Part shown: in pieces, positions 12,900-13,037 of the stretch
Numbering within the stretch: position 1 is the stretch's first letter
Layout: each line of letters opens with the position of its first letter
DNA from: JBBRYK01 sp038237665
Lineage (GTDB): Bacteria; Actinomycetota; Thermoleophilia; Gaiellales; Gaiellaceae
DNA: 13,037 nucleotides
Reading direction: 5' to 3'
Assembly (NCBI GenBank): GCA_038237665.1
Contig: JBBRYK010000079.1
Location: forward strand, 1 to 13,037
Program-made: the position numbers and the translations under genes
The notes under the pieces: model-generated
Seen by the model: the letters and a program-made list of their open reading frames with translations, nothing else
Told to the model about the DNA's origin: nothing
The model's database searches: none

Positions 12900-13037
12900 T
12901 GCCGCTTCCAGTGCTGACCTGGAGGCTGCCGGGCGTCCGTCTAATGCCCGATCGGCTCGCCGCGTAAGAAGCCGCCGGAAGCGGGGGGGCGGGCGGGAAG
13001 CAACGACGGCGACCAACCCCCACCGGAGAAAAACCAG
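12900..13037. other. right-edge region without a supported gene
   Basis: No coding region with a plausible start is seen; open frames running in from the right edge look like GC-rich background and include a GGGGGGGCGGGCGGG tract. CCGCTTCC (12902-12909) is complementary to GGAAGCGG (12977-12984), enclosing two 5-bp hairpins. This may be a 5' regulatory region or structured RNA; evidence is weak. Confidence 0.3.

Noticed and set aside
12882..13037. Partial coding region entering from the right edge on the minus strand
   Set aside because: All three minus frames are open for some distance, as expected at this GC content, and none shows a recognisable C-terminal motif.

Overview
This is a GC-rich, densely packed chromosomal segment from a bacterium, most probably an actinobacterium. 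I favour Thermoleophilia/Gaiellales on overall character, but that rank is inference. Supporting points are the mycobacterial-type class II fructose-1,6-bisphosphatase (GlpX), a C. glutamicum-like cysteine layout in ArsR, promoters placed only a few bases from non-ATG starts, and frequent GTG/TTG starts. Fifteen protein genes are supported. I see no tRNA, rRNA, CRISPR array, prophage or intact insertion sequence.

Left block (1-3635, minus strand): a channel-like membrane protein with an RCK/TrkA NAD-binding domain, then argS (arginyl-tRNA synthetase, start overlapping the channel gene), then glpX. A near-perfect 43-nt hairpin at the left edge shares a 24-nt core with a second copy at 6246-6269 and looks like a REP-type element.

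Middle block (3653-7501): a DUF3467 gene (+), a Ste24-like M48 membrane protease (-), a calcineurin-like phosphoesterase (+), a small lipoprotein (+), and a two-gene arsenic unit arsR-arsM (+). Gene borders are unusually tight. The DUF3467 gene and the M48 gene share one CTAG as their convergent stop codons. The M48 and phosphoesterase genes share one CATG as their divergent start codons. The channel and DUF3467 genes diverge from a 17-nt gap that holds one -10-like hexamer readable on both strands. The arsR promoter is the clearest regulatory site in the window: TTGACG-17-TAGATT with two tandem 16-bp inverted repeats, one filling the spacer and one covering the transcription start.

Right block (7506-12849, minus strand): a small secreted protein, then the lower-glycolysis operon gap-pgk-tpiA-gpmI with 1-nt, 10-nt and 25-nt junctions, then an orphan ECF sigma factor convergent with arsM. 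The four glycolytic enzymes interconvert triose phosphates and 2-phosphoglycerate. GlpX supplies the gluconeogenic fructose-bisphosphatase step, so the window covers both directions of central carbon flow. ArsR would release arsM when trivalent arsenic binds its cysteines, and ArsM would methylate the arsenic.

Most of the window is ordinary housekeeping DNA. The points most worth a second look are the ArgRS whose HIGH motif reads VVSA, the RCK channel whose filter reads LTGID instead of TVGYGD, the double ArsR operator, the palindromic shared start and stop codons around the M48 gene, and a phosphoglycerate kinase about 50 residues short.
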